A stretch of DNA of 64,000 nucleotides, from the NCBI GenBank assembly GCA_951812345.1, contig OX638295.1, positions 2,080,965-2,144,964 of the forward strand, written 5' to 3'. This stretch comes from Rhodothermales bacterium. GTDB taxonomy: Bacteria; Bacteroidota; Rhodothermia; Rhodothermales; VXPQ01. The translations under genes and the position numbers were made by a program. A model generated the notes under the pieces. That model was not told the DNA's origin and did not search any database. It saw only the letters and a list, made by a program, of their open reading frames with translations. The first letter of the stretch is position 1; each line of letters opens with the position of its first letter. Positions 1 to 8,418 of the stretch are shown one piece after another.

Positions 1-1528
1 ACACATACGATCCGTCCCGCAGCGTCGGAAGCTTCGTGTGGTAATTCGACTCCATGCGCTGCAAGCCCACCTCGTAGAAGGTGTTCTGGTTCAGCGTATG
101 CGTGAACTGCAAGCCCAGCATGTCATGATCGATGTCGCCAATGGGCCATTGTCCGTCCGTGAACAACTCGTCCCCGCGAATGTCGATCTCCCAGATCTGC
201 TTGCCTACGTCGCGGCCTTCGCTCTGCCACCACGGATAGGCCGGGATCTGACCCGTCCACAACTCCGTTCCTCTCGAATTTTCCTGCCAAAGCTGCCCGC
301 GCTGCCGGGTGCCAAGCGCATGCGCCGTCAGTTTCATGCCGGGGCCCACGTTGGAGATCAACTTCACCTGATAGGTATTGTCCGTGTACGCCTGACGGTC
401 CTGCGGATACAGATACGCTGTTTGAGATCCGCGATAGGAAGCAAGGAAGCGCAGGCCGCCGAGATGCTGGCTGATGCCCGGAATCGGGCCGCCGATCGTG
501 ATGTCGGCGTCGTAATCCGGCATCGTAATCTCGTTGCTCTTGCGCCACATGTAGTGCCAGTACTCGATCATGTCCGCTTCGGTCACGTCGAATCCTTCGT
601 CATGCAAACGGCTGATAATGCCTGCCCAACCCGGGAACGGCTTGTACTGCCGTGCTTCGTACGCATCCCAGACGCCTCCCGAACCGTTCAACCGAACCGC
701 TGGATCCAGCACCGGGCGCGCAAACCATGTGTTGCACTCGACATCGGAAGAGGGATAGGAACAACTCGACGGCAACTGGTGATAGGGATCGAACGTCTTG
801 TCCTGGGCCGGCGCAAAACGAATAAGCGCATCCACCGTGTATTCCGTGCGGGAAGGCTCCTTCGTAGCGACGTTCACGATACCGGAGCGCACGTTTCCGT
901 ACTCCGCACTGAACCCGCCTGTCTGCACCTGCACTTCTTCAAGCGACGTATAACTGATGCTGGTCATGGGATCGTTATGGCGACCCGTGCGCATCTGCAA
1001 ACCGTCTACAATAAAGGCAACCTCGTTGAGTCCGCCGCCGCGCACGCGCATGCCCGGCTCGATGCCCGCCTGCAGGTCCAGCACTTCCGAGACGCCTGCT
1101 ACGGGCAGATCCTGAAAATCCTGGGCGCTCAGGTTCGCCACGTTCGCCGAAACGTCCGCCTGCACAATAGGCTGTTCGGCCACGACGACCACTTCGTCAA
1201 GGCCTACCGTTTCTTCCTGAATCTGGAAATTGACCGTGGAGGTGAGGTCCGTACTTACGTGGATCCCTTCCTGTACGGCTGCCGTGTACCCGATGAACGA
1301 TGCGCGTATGTTGTACGTACCGGGGCGCACATTCAGAATGTGGTAGAACCCTTCGGCGTCGGTAACGGCGCCTTGCGTCGTTCCCTCGATCGCGACATTC
1401 ACGCCGGGAAGTGATTCCCCGGTGCCCGCATCGGTTACCTGACCAGCGATCTTGCCTTGCTGCGCCCAGGCGGTAGCCGGAATAAGCAGAGCAAACGTAA
1501 ACAGTAGCTTTGCCAGTCTCATTTTCAT
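1..1528 (-). CDS. TonB-dependent receptor, N-terminal part (runs off left edge)
   Basis: Outer-membrane receptor that would import a substrate using TonB energy. Reading the minus strand from the ATG at 1528 gives an open frame of about 509 codons with no stop before the window edge. It starts with a signal peptide (MKMRLAKLLFTFALLIPATAWA), followed by a carboxypeptidase-regulatory-like beta-sandwich (IAGQVTDAGTGESLPGVNV, residues about 25-110), then a plug domain with FIVDGLQMRTG and GGFSAEYGNVRSG near residues 190-240, and the start of the barrel. A GAGGG ribosome-binding site lies just upstream of the start. The plug is of the general receptor type rather than the longer SusC type, and I see no SusD next to it. 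The substrate is unknown; position suggests a link to the acid-sugar genes to its right. The C-terminal barrel lies outside the window. Confidence 0.9.
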   Translation of the reverse strand, partial: MKMRLAKLLFTFALLIPATAWAQQGKIAGQVTDAGTGESLPGVNVAIEGTTQGAVTDAEGFYHILNVRPGTYNIRASFIGYTAAVQEGIHVSTDLTSTVNFQIQEETVGLDEVVVVAEQPIVQADVSANVANLSAQDFQDLPVAGVSEVLDLQAGIEPGMRVRGGGLNEVAFIVDGLQMRTGRHNDPMTSISYTSLEEVQVQTGGFSAEYGNVRSGIVNVATKEPSRTEYTVDALIRFAPAQDKTFDPYHQLPSSCSYPSSDVECNTWFARPVLDPAVRLNGSGGVWDAYEARQYKPFPGWAGIISRLHDEGFDVTEADMIEYWHYMWRKSNEITMPDYDADITIGGPIPGISQHLGGLRFLASYRGSQTAYLYPQDRQAYTDNTYQVKLISNVGPGMKLTAHALGTRQRGQLWQENSRGTELWTGQIPAYPWWQSEGRDVGKQIWEIDIRGDELFTDGQWPIGDIDHDMLGLQFTHTLNQNTFYEVGLQRMESNYHTKLPTLRDGSYV

Positions 1529-1859
1529 GACCCTCTGAATTGGTGTGGTGGCTGTAACGTTTCAAAAGAGCACTGCGATAGTACGCTCGTGCATTCGCGT
1601 TAGCGCTTGAAATTGAAGGAATACGAAATTCGCCGTTTATCGTGTTGACCGTATGTAAAAAGCGTTTTCGCGTCCGTTTATATAGTAATGGCGATACAGA
1701 GCAGATCATGCACCGCATATTTCCTGCGCGTCAGGTACACACCCGGCATATTGCGGGGGAACGCACGATCAGCGGCATAGGTTACGACATCGTATAAAAT
1801 AAAGCAAGAAGAGAAAATTTTTTTCACCGCTTTTCCACATGTCCCGACCGGACGGCTCG

Positions 1860-1910
1860 TCAATCCACAGGGATGAACAGCGTTTGGACGCCGCGCCGGG
1901 CCGCTCGCCT
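1860..1910 (-). pseudogene. 3' remnant of a zinc alcohol dehydrogenase
   Basis: Minus-strand translation ends RRGVQTLFIPVD followed by TGA, against [12 protein letters not shown] at the end of the intact dehydrogenase at 28883-29917. Nucleotide similarity continues past the stop, including a poly-T tract at the same distance (about 1809-1915 against 28825-28930). No other part of the dehydrogenase is visible. In both places the fragment or gene sits directly upstream of a TonB-receptor-type gene on the minus strand, so the stretch looks like a duplicated junction rather than chance. Confidence 0.6.
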
Positions 1911-1972
1911 CGGCCTGCCGGCCCACCGGTCCTGCAGCGCTCCAGTTTTGCTGACAATACCGCGAACTGCTG

Positions 1973-2069
1973 TTGTATACAGTGTTGGTTTTGAGTACAT
2001 AATATACTATATAGTGTTGATTTTGGGCACATTGTATACAGTGTTGGTTTTGGATACATTGTATACAAT
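1973..2069. repeat. Three imperfect direct repeats centred on TTGTATACA
   Basis: TTGTATACAG occurs at 1973-1982 and 2032-2041, and the fully palindromic TTGTATACAA at 2059-2068. The first two are followed by TGTTGGTTTTG. A degenerate middle unit (TATATAGTGTTGATTTTG) lies around 2010. FCD-type GntR regulators such as UxuR/ExuR recognise this kind of palindrome. A GntR-type regulator is encoded at 10683-11864, so an operator array for the SMP-30 operon is a reasonable inference. Confidence 0.5.
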
Positions 2070-2144
2070 AGAGTCTGAAATGTAAAGGCTTAATTCCGAA
2101 ATCGTTATTTTCTTTCCTCCCCAGCACGGGCTCCTTCTTCCCAT

Positions 2145-3134
2145 ATGGCCTCTTCGTCTCTGAAACTCGATGGCATTTCCTTCGTCGGCGAGGGGTTGCA
2201 CCGGCCTGAATGCGTGCTCTGCACAGGCACAGGTCTGGTCTTTACCGCCGACTGGCGAGGCGGGGTGGCTTGCCTCCGTCCCGACGGCTCGCAAACACTA
2301 TTTGAGGGGATTACAGAGCCCGGCCAGCCGCCCCTCCAACCCAACGGCATCGCCCTCGAACCGGACGGCTCATTTCTCCTGGCCGACCTGAGCGAGGCGC
2401 GGGCCGGCGTATGGCGGCTGCATCCCTCCTCCGGCCTCGTAGACCCCTTCCTTCTAGAACTCGATGGTCAGCCGCTCCCTCCCGTCAACTTCGTGTACCG
2501 GGACGTAGTGGGGCGCGTGTGGATCACGATCAGCACGCGGGTGCAGCCGCGGGCGCGCGACTACCGACCGACGGCCTCCACCGGTTTTATCGTGCTCGTA
2601 GCCGGAGGGCAGGCGCGCATCGTGGCCGACGAGCTTGGCTACACGAACGAGTGCCGGCTCGACCCCAGCGGATCCTGGCTATACGTCAACGAAACCTTTG
2701 CCCGCCGCCTCACGCGTTTTCGCGTTGGGGATGACGGATCGCTCGGAGGGGCCGAAACGGTGACCACGTTCGGGGCCGGCACCTTCCCGGATGGCCTCGA
2801 CTTCGACGTCGAGGGCGGCATCTGGATTACCAGCATCGTCTCTAACCGCATGATTCGAATCGCCCCTGACGGCGAGCAGACGATCGTCCTCGAGGACAGC
2901 GACCGTGATGACCTCGCCGAGGTTGAGGAGGCCTTCCAGGCGGGCGTGATGGACCGCCCTCACCTCGACCGTATCCGGAGCCGGCGCCTGCGGAGCATCT
3001 CCTCGCTGGCCTTCGGGGGACCTGACCTGAGAACCGTCTATCTCGGGTGTCTTCTCGGCGACCGTCTCGCCACCTTCCGCTCTCCCGTGGCGGGCGTGCC
3101 GCCGGTCCATTGGAACTATGATATAGAGGTATAA
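2145..3134 (+). CDS. SMP-30/gluconolactonase family protein
   Basis: Probable sugar-lactone hydrolase with a six-bladed propeller; 329 residues is normal for the family. The metal-binding residues expected of SMP-30 proteins are visible: Glu22 near the N terminus, Asn in TNECRLD and Asp in FPDGLDFD. There is no signal peptide, so it should be cytoplasmic. The dehydrogenase gene that follows starts 6 bases after its stop, making a two-gene operon. The start ATG has no clear Shine-Dalgarno sequence but is the only good one downstream of the GTATAC repeats. Family members act on different aldonolactones; the exact substrate cannot be read from sequence. With OtnK/OtnC nearby, a four- or six-carbon acid-sugar lactone is plausible. 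Confidence 0.85.
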   Translation: MASSSLKLDGISFVGEGLHRPECVLCTGTGLVFTADWRGGVACLRPDGSQTLFEGITEPGQPPLQPNGIALEPDGSFLLADLSEARAGVWRLHPSSGLVDPFLLELDGQPLPPVNFVYRDVVGRVWITISTRVQPRARDYRPTASTGFIVLVAGGQARIVADELGYTNECRLDPSGSWLYVNETFARRLTRFRVGDDGSLGGAETVTTFGAGTFPDGLDFDVEGGIWITSIVSNRMIRIAPDGEQTIVLEDSDRDDLAEVEEAFQAGVMDRPHLDRIRSRRLRSISSLAFGGPDLRTVYLGCLLGDRLATFRSPVAGVPPVHWNYDIEV

Positions 3135-3140
3135 CAGACC

Positions 3141-4235
3141 ATGACCATAGACAACGAGCTGCGTATTGCCGTGCTGCCCGGAGACGGGATCGGGCGTGAG
3201 GTGATGGATGCAGCGTTGACGGTACTGGATGCACTGCAGCAGAAAATCGCCGGACTACACCTCAAGTACGACGTGCTTCCTGGAGGGGCGGCCTACTACC
3301 GCGACAGCGGGGTTGCCCTGCCCGACGAGACCCTTCGCGGGGCCGACGAGGCCGACGCGATCCTCTTCGGTGCGATGGGCCTGCCTGACGTACGCGGCGC
3401 CGACGGCACCGAGATCGTGCCGCAGCTTGACCTCCGGTTCCACTTCAACCTGTACGCCGGTGTACGCCCATACCGCTACCTGCGAGGCACGCCCAGCCCG
3501 CTGGCCGACCCCCGCGCCGAGACGATTGACTTCGTGCTCGTCCGCGAGTCTACCGAGGGCCTCTTCGCGAGCCGCGGCAAAGGGGTGGTCGAGGACGATG
3601 CCGTCGCGCGCGATATGCTGGTCATCACGCGCGCGACCTCGGAGCGGCTCTTCGACTTCGCCTTCCAGCTCGCGGCCCGGCGCAAGGAGCGGGGGCGCCC
3701 CGGCCGGGTCACGTGCGTGGACAAGGCGAATGTGTTCGCCTCCATGGCCTTCTTCCGCAAGATCTTCGATGAGCGGGCAGGCCGCTTTCCCGACCTCGAA
3801 GCCGACCACTGGTACGTCGACGCCATGGCCCTCGAACTGGTGCGGCGCCCCTGGGACTTCGATGTACTCGTCACCGAAAATATGTTCGGCGACATTCTCT
3901 CGGACCAGGCGGCCGCCCTCATCGGGGGGATGGGCTACGCCCCCTCGGGCGACATCGGCGACGACCACGCGCTCTTTCAACCTGCCCACGGCACCGCTCC
4001 AGACATCACCGGACAGGGTAAAGCCAACCCGACCGCCATGATCCTTTCGGTCGCGATGATGCTGGACTGGCTCGGCCGGCAGCACGGCGCCGAGGCCTGT
4101 ACGCGCGCCGCCATTCGTCTCGAAGAGGCCGTCGAACGCGCCTTCGCTGAGCGAGGTCTCCGTACCTGCGAATACGGCGGCCCGGACGGCACGGAAGTCG
4201 TCACTCGGGCCGTTCTGGACGCCCTGGCGACGTAA
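3141..4235 (+). CDS. Isocitrate/isopropylmalate dehydrogenase family protein
   Basis: NAD(P)-dependent hydroxyacid dehydrogenase of the beta-decarboxylating fold, 364 residues, cytoplasmic. Family signatures are clear: VLPGDGIGREV at the N terminus, VRESTEGLFASRG, the metal-binding stretch TENMFGDILSDQAAALIGGMG, and the cofactor-side motif HGTAPDITGQGKANPTA. The sequence around APSGDIGDDHALFQPAHGT resembles a subgroup annotated loosely as tartrate/malate-type rather than true LeuB or Icd. It follows the SMP-30 gene by 6 bases and converges on the OtnC/OtnK/cupin operon. I infer that it may oxidise the acid sugar feeding that pathway, since the usual LtnD-type dehydrogenase is not in this window. 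Substrate unproven. Confidence 0.85.
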   Translation: MTIDNELRIAVLPGDGIGREVMDAALTVLDALQQKIAGLHLKYDVLPGGAAYYRDSGVALPDETLRGADEADAILFGAMGLPDVRGADGTEIVPQLDLRFHFNLYAGVRPYRYLRGTPSPLADPRAETIDFVLVRESTEGLFASRGKGVVEDDAVARDMLVITRATSERLFDFAFQLAARRKERGRPGRVTCVDKANVFASMAFFRKIFDERAGRFPDLEADHWYVDAMALELVRRPWDFDVLVTENMFGDILSDQAAALIGGMGYAPSGDIGDDHALFQPAHGTAPDITGQGKANPTAMILSVAMMLDWLGRQHGAEACTRAAIRLEEAVERAFAERGLRTCEYGGPDGTEVVTRAVLDALAT

Positions 4236-4328
4236 GGAGGGTTCATTCCAGAAAGCTCATCAAAGCCGAGGCGCCTGCGAGGAATGGCGGCGTCCGGTCT
4301 CCGTATGCAGTGCCGGGACAACGAACTC

Positions 4329-4961
4329 TCAGGAAGGGAAGGCGCTGTGCAGCTCGGCGATCTGGTCGTGGGTCAGCAGACGCACGTTATGATCGTGAAG
4401 CAGCAGATAGAGGCGGGCTGTCTGCTCCAGTTCTTCCATGGCGTACGTGGCTCCGTCCAGAGACGTACCAGACACAACGGGGCCGTGGTTGGCCAGCAGC
4501 ATAGCGTGGTGCTCTTTCGCCTGCGCGCGTACGGCCGCAGCGAGGGTCCGGTCGCCTGGTCGGTAGTAGGGCACGAGCGGCAGTTTGCCAACCTTCATGA
4601 CGTAGTACGCCGTGAGGGGGGGCAGCACGTTGTGGGGATCAGCGTCGGCCAGGCACCCGACAGCCACAGAGTGGGTCGAGTGCAGATGCACGATCGCGCG
4701 ATCCTGCGGACGCTCTTCGTACAGGGCCAGGTGAAAAAATGCCTCCTTCGAGGGACGATCCCCTGAAAGCAGTTCGCCGTCGAACGACACTTTTGAGATC
4801 CGCTCAGGGGCGAGCCGTCCCATACAGGTGTTCGTCGGGGTAATGAGAAAACCGTCGTCGAGCCGCACGCTGATGTTGCCCGCACTGCCGTGCGCGAGGC
4901 CCCGTGTGTAGAGCGTTCGGCCGATGTCGGCGATCTGATCGCGCAGCTTATTCTCGTTCAT
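4329..4961 (-). CDS. otnC: 3-oxo-tetronate 4-phosphate decarboxylase (class II aldolase family)
   Basis: Class II aldolase/adducin-fold enzyme. In the established tetronate pathway OtnC decarboxylates 3-oxo-tetronate 4-phosphate to dihydroxyacetone phosphate. Metal-ligand histidines are visible in VHLHSTHSVAVGCL and NHGPVVSGTSL, with the phosphate-binding GSAGNISVR near the N terminus. I chose the ATG giving MNENKLRDQ (4961) because it matches where family members begin; an in-frame ATG at 4979 is possible. Either start overlaps the end of otnK, so the two are translationally linked. Assignment as OtnC rather than another class II aldolase (for example an L-fuculose-phosphate aldolase) rests mainly on the adjoining otnK. 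Confidence 0.85.
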   Translation of the reverse strand: MNENKLRDQIADIGRTLYTRGLAHGSAGNISVRLDDGFLITPTNTCMGRLAPERISKVSFDGELLSGDRPSKEAFFHLALYEERPQDRAIVHLHSTHSVAVGCLADADPHNVLPPLTAYYVMKVGKLPLVPYYRPGDRTLAAAVRAQAKEHHAMLLANHGPVVSGTSLDGATYAMEELEQTARLYLLLHDHNVRLLTHDQIAELHSAFPS

Positions 4962-6243
4962 CGAAAAGGTCAAAGGCATGGGTGAAGAAATCCTCTGCGC
5001 CGAAGTTGCCCGACTTGAGGGCGAGGCACAAGGGCGAGGAGGCGTGGGCGACCGAGGAGGAAGCCGTGATGATCCACGGTACCCCGGGCGCGATCTCCGG
5101 ACCGATACGCAGCGTACGTACGCCGAGGGCTGAAACGACGGCGCCGGAGGTTTCGCCCCCGGCTACCACGAGCCGACGTACGCCTGCGTCGACGAGCCCT
5201 TGGGCGATCCGGGCGAGGACCTGCTCGGTGAGCGCACCCGCCTGTTCCCGTCCGAGCCGTGCTTGCACGGCCGCAACCTCTTCGGGCGATGCGCTGGAGT
5301 AAATAAGCACAGGACCCTCTTCGAGACGTTCGCGCGCCCAGGATAACGCCTCAGAAGCAACGTCGTCCCCTCCCAGGCGGATTGGGTCGACCCGATAGGC
5401 TGGACGCGTCCGTCGCATAGACGCAACCTGTATCCGTGTAGCTTTGGAACAACTGCCGGCTAATACGGCCGCCTGTCCGTCCGTATGCGGTAGGGATGCA
5501 ACGGCATCTATGGAGTCCGACAGGAGGCCGCGCCGCCTGAAGTTCTCCGGCAGCCCCAAGGCCATCCCGGAACCTCCGGTCACGAGCGGCAGATCGGAGC
5601 AAGCCGCTCCGAGCGTCATCAGGTGCTCGTCTCGCAGGGCGTCGAGCAGGGCGCAACAGTGTCCTTCAGCGCGCAGCGCATCCAGGCGTCGCCGTACCGC
5701 CTCGGCTCCACGTCGCACCACGTCATAGGCAACTAGCCCGACAGAACCCCTCATTTGACGCGCAAGCACCCGTACCAGGTTTGCATCCCGCATGGGGGTA
5801 AGCGGGTGGTCGCGCATGCCGCTGTCGGAGAGTAGTTCACGGCCCACGAACAGATGGCCTCGATACACCGTGCGGGCATTTTCGGGAGCCGCAGGGCATG
5901 CCACCGTAAAGTCGCTGCCGAGCGCATCGAGTAGCGCCTCAAGGACTGGACCGATGTTGCCCTCGTCGGTAGAATCAAAGGTCGAGCCGTACTTGAAGAA
6001 GAACTGTCTGGCGCCCGCCGCCTGCAACTGGTTGAGAGCAGCCTGCGCCAGCAGAACGGCCTCTTCAGCCGGGATCGTGCGACTCTTGAGCGCCACTACG
6101 ATCGCATCCGCCTCGGGCAGATCCGTGGGCATCTCGGGCACGCCAATATACTGCACCGTGCGCATGCCATGCCGGACGAGTACGTTTGCCAGATCTGTCG
6201 CTCCAGTGAAGTCGTCCGCGATGCAGCCCAGAAGCAACGGCAT
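4948..6243 (-). CDS. otnK: 3-oxo-tetronate kinase (DUF1537/four-carbon acid sugar kinase)
   Basis: Phosphorylates 3-oxo-tetronate at C4, using ATP, for OtnC. The 431 residues match the family length. The N-terminal domain opens with GCIADDFTGATDLAN, the acid-sugar-binding signature with the paired Asp, and contains FFFKYGSTFDSTDEGNIG. The C-terminal nucleotide-binding domain ends with VVAGGETSGAVVSALG. It sits between the cupin (13-base gap upstream) and otnC (overlap downstream) in one minus-strand operon. DUF1537 also covers D-threonate and D-erythronate kinases; the decarboxylase neighbour favours the 3-oxo-tetronate branch over the PdxA2-type branch. Confidence 0.88.
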   Translation of the reverse strand: MPLLLGCIADDFTGATDLANVLVRHGMRTVQYIGVPEMPTDLPEADAIVVALKSRTIPAEEAVLLAQAALNQLQAAGARQFFFKYGSTFDSTDEGNIGPVLEALLDALGSDFTVACPAAPENARTVYRGHLFVGRELLSDSGMRDHPLTPMRDANLVRVLARQMRGSVGLVAYDVVRRGAEAVRRRLDALRAEGHCCALLDALRDEHLMTLGAACSDLPLVTGGSGMALGLPENFRRRGLLSDSIDAVASLPHTDGQAAVLAGSCSKATRIQVASMRRTRPAYRVDPIRLGGDDVASEALSWARERLEEGPVLIYSSASPEEVAAVQARLGREQAGALTEQVLARIAQGLVDAGVRRLVVAGGETSGAVVSALGVRTLRIGPEIAPGVPWIITASSSVAHASSPLCLALKSGNFGAEDFFTHAFDLFDERE

Positions 6244-6256
6244 GACTTTCCCTCGC

Positions 6257-6643
6257 CTAGATCGTAATAAAATCGCGCTTGGGAGCTGAGAAACTAATGA
6301 GCAGTACGGCCTGTTCCTCCCCGACGTTGATCGCCTGATGCACGAAGTTTCGCGGAATAATCACGGTGTCGCCTGCCCTCAAAGTCTCCATACGGCTGCC
6401 CTCGACAGTATGCTTGATCGTGCCTTGCAAGACGTGTACAACTTCTGAGCATTTGGTATGATAGTGTCTCGGAAGCGCCGCTCCGGGATTAATCTCACAG
6501 CGGCCAACCGACTGCTCAGTCGCCGAACCGACCGCATCGCTTGCAAAGAAAATAATACGCCCCCATTCGTGCTCGCTCGTCTCGGCCGCTTCGGCACGGA
6601 CGACGCCGGCACATACCGCAACCGGCTCAGTATAGTCGTTCAT
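6257..6643 (-). CDS. Small cupin-domain protein
   Basis: 128-residue single-domain cupin, first gene of the cupin-otnK-otnC operon. The cupin metal motifs are visible as ALPRHYHTKCSEVVHVLQG and the second motif around GDTVIIPRNFVHQAINVG. I start at the ATG at 6643 (MNDYTEPVAV); a longer in-frame extension to 6817 has no family-like sequence. Similar small cupins are found in acid-sugar operons, where they may act as isomerases or sugar binders; the reaction here is unknown. Confidence 0.8.
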   Translation of the reverse strand: MNDYTEPVAVCAGVVRAEAAETSEHEWGRIIFFASDAVGSATEQSVGRCEINPGAALPRHYHTKCSEVVHVLQGTIKHTVEGSRMETLRAGDTVIIPRNFVHQAINVGEEQAVLLISFSAPKRDFITI

Positions 6644-7042
6644 GGCAGGTCTTTGTTCAGATGACGTGGAAGTGACGATAGAGGATAGACTTGTTGTGGG
6701 TCCAGGGCGAGAGACGGCAGCAACCTTCGTAGTATGAGGACACCTTGAACAGAGTCGTATCCAGTGTACACACAGAATATGCGGTCGTCTGATTAAATAC
6801 CATTGGCCTGCCCTCATTTTCGGCAGAACTTCGCTTAATGCCTTTTTCCGGCTGGAACGCAGGTCTTGTTGAATTGTTAGTGTACAATGTATACATTCAC
6901 AACTTCAATCTCAACTGACGGCTCAGCCTTCCGCAACCGGGGGCCTGATTCCAGAACGGTGCGTGCCTGATGCGAAAGCGAGTACAAGACAACAAGAAGC
7001 AAGCTCGGCGCCGTGCACTCAGCCAATTAATGGAGACAGCAT
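6644..7042. promoter_or_regulatory. Divergent promoter region with GTAC-centred palindromes
   Basis: This 399-base region lies between the minus-strand cupin-otnK-otnC operon and the plus-strand MFS gene. It contains AATGTATACATT at 6886-6897, next to GTGTAC at 6880-6885, and the palindrome GTGTACAC at 6764-6771. These resemble the repeats upstream of the SMP-30 gene and the motif next to the regulator gene at 11864. I infer operator sites for the same regulator. No gene is visible in the stretch. Confidence 0.45.
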
Positions 7043-8320
7043 ATGAAAGCGGATGAGCCCAGGACGACGCTTATACCAACACGCTACCTGCTCGTCTTCG
7101 GCACCTTCTTGCTGTCGGTGCTGCTGTACATCGATCGGGTCGCCATTTCTGTAGCCGAGTCGAATATCCGGGGGGATCTCGGTTTGACCGAAACACAGAT
7201 GGGGTGGGTCCTTTCCGTCTTTGCGCTCGGCTACGCCCTCTTCCAGACTCCGGCCGGCATCCTGGCCGATCGTTTCGGACCGCGTCGCATTTTGTCAGCA
7301 GTCGTAACGTTCTGGTCGATCTTTACGGCCCTCACGGGTGCTGCCTTCAGCTTCATTTCGCTGCTCATCTACCGGTTCGTTTTCGGCGTCGGCGAGGCAG
7401 GCGCCTTCCCGGGGATAGCACGGGCGGTCTTTTCGTGGATCCCCATGAAAGAGCGCGGCCTCATCCACGGCATCAACTTTTCCGGCTCGCGCCTCGGAGC
7501 CGCCTTCGCCCTGCCGGTGGTGGCCTCGCTCATCGCCACCGTGGGATGGCGAATGACCTTTGTCATCTTCGGCGTCGTCGGCATCGGCTGGGCGGTGTTT
7601 TGGTTCTTCTGGTTCAGCGACGATCCCACGCACCACAAGCGCATCGCCAAAGCGGAACTGGATTACATCCTGGCAAACCGCCAGCAGGCGGACGCGGCGG
7701 ACAAGGCCGGCATCTCGATCGGCGCACTGCTGTCGTCGAAGAACATGTGGCTGGCGATGGGGCAGTATTTCTGCTCCAACTTCACCTTTTTCTTCGCCCT
7801 GACCTGGCTCTTTCCCCACGTCAAGGCCACCTACGGCCTCGACATTGTCGAGGCGGCGTTTTACTCTTCGGCGCCCCTGGTCGCCGGTGCGGTGGGCAAC
7901 TGGTTCTCGGGGTGGCTGGTCGACCGCATCTATGCGAGCGGCCACTGGAGGCTGTCCCGCAGGCTCCCCGCCGCCCTCGGCTTTGCGCTGGCTGCGATCG
8001 GACTCGTGGGCAGCATTTACATGGATACGGTCGGCAGCGCCATCTTCTTCCTGTCGATCGCCATCTTCGGCGCGGACATGACGCTGAGCCCATCCTGGTC
8101 GTTCTGCGTCGACATAGGTCGCAAGAATTCTGGCGCCGTCTCCGGAACGATGAACATGGCCGGCAACATCGGTTCATTCATCACGGCACTGGCCTTCCCC
8201 TACCTCTTTGCATGGACTGCATCGACGACGCCGTTCTTCTTTATCGGCGCCGCCCTCAACCTGGTCGCAATCTTCCTCTGGATGATGATGCAGCCGGAGA
8301 AAAAGCTGGAACAGCGGTAG
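7043..8320 (+). CDS. MFS transporter, anion:cation symporter (hexuronate/aldonate type)
   Basis: Inner-membrane secondary transporter of 425 residues with about 12 hydrophobic segments. The opening RYLLVFGTFLLSVLLYIDRVAISVA and the loop motif GILADRFGPRRILS are typical of the ACS family (GudP, ExuT, tartrate and galactonate carriers). GGAGA lies 9 bases upstream of the ATG. It is transcribed divergently from the cupin-otnK-otnC operon and shares its regulatory region, so it probably imports the acid sugar degraded there. The substrate cannot be told from sequence. Confidence 0.88.
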   Translation: MKADEPRTTLIPTRYLLVFGTFLLSVLLYIDRVAISVAESNIRGDLGLTETQMGWVLSVFALGYALFQTPAGILADRFGPRRILSAVVTFWSIFTALTGAAFSFISLLIYRFVFGVGEAGAFPGIARAVFSWIPMKERGLIHGINFSGSRLGAAFALPVVASLIATVGWRMTFVIFGVVGIGWAVFWFFWFSDDPTHHKRIAKAELDYILANRQQADAADKAGISIGALLSSKNMWLAMGQYFCSNFTFFFALTWLFPHVKATYGLDIVEAAFYSSAPLVAGAVGNWFSGWLVDRIYASGHWRLSRRLPAALGFALAAIGLVGSIYMDTVGSAIFFLSIAIFGADMTLSPSWSFCVDIGRKNSGAVSGTMNMAGNIGSFITALAFPYLFAWTASTTPFFFIGAALNLVAIFLWMMMQPEKKLEQR

Positions 8321-8418
8321 TGGGACAGGAGTCGCACCTGCCTTGGTCGCCAACGCCTTAATCACACCCTGCATTCGGGCTACTCGAAGAAAATAAACAG
8401 CTTCTCGATAGACATCCC

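Larger units (their letters stand above)
1529..2144. promoter_or_regulatory. Divergent intergenic region between TonB receptor and SMP-30 gene
   Basis: This 616-base AT-rich stretch separates the minus-strand receptor from the plus-strand SMP-30 gene, so it should carry promoters for both. It holds the 3' remnant of an alcohol dehydrogenase (1860-1910) and three GTATAC-centred repeats (1973-2069). A further GTACACAC motif occurs near 1734. The open frames in it are short, mutually overlapping and resemble nothing I know, so I call no intact gene here. Confidence 0.6.

Noticed and set aside
38-1414. 458-codon plus-strand frame
   Set aside because: The minus strand encodes an unmistakable TonB receptor through the same bases; the plus frame has no recognisable domain.
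1973-2069. CRISPR-like array
   Set aside because: Only three imperfect units, unequal spacing, no cas genes, and the units are centred on an operator-like palindrome.
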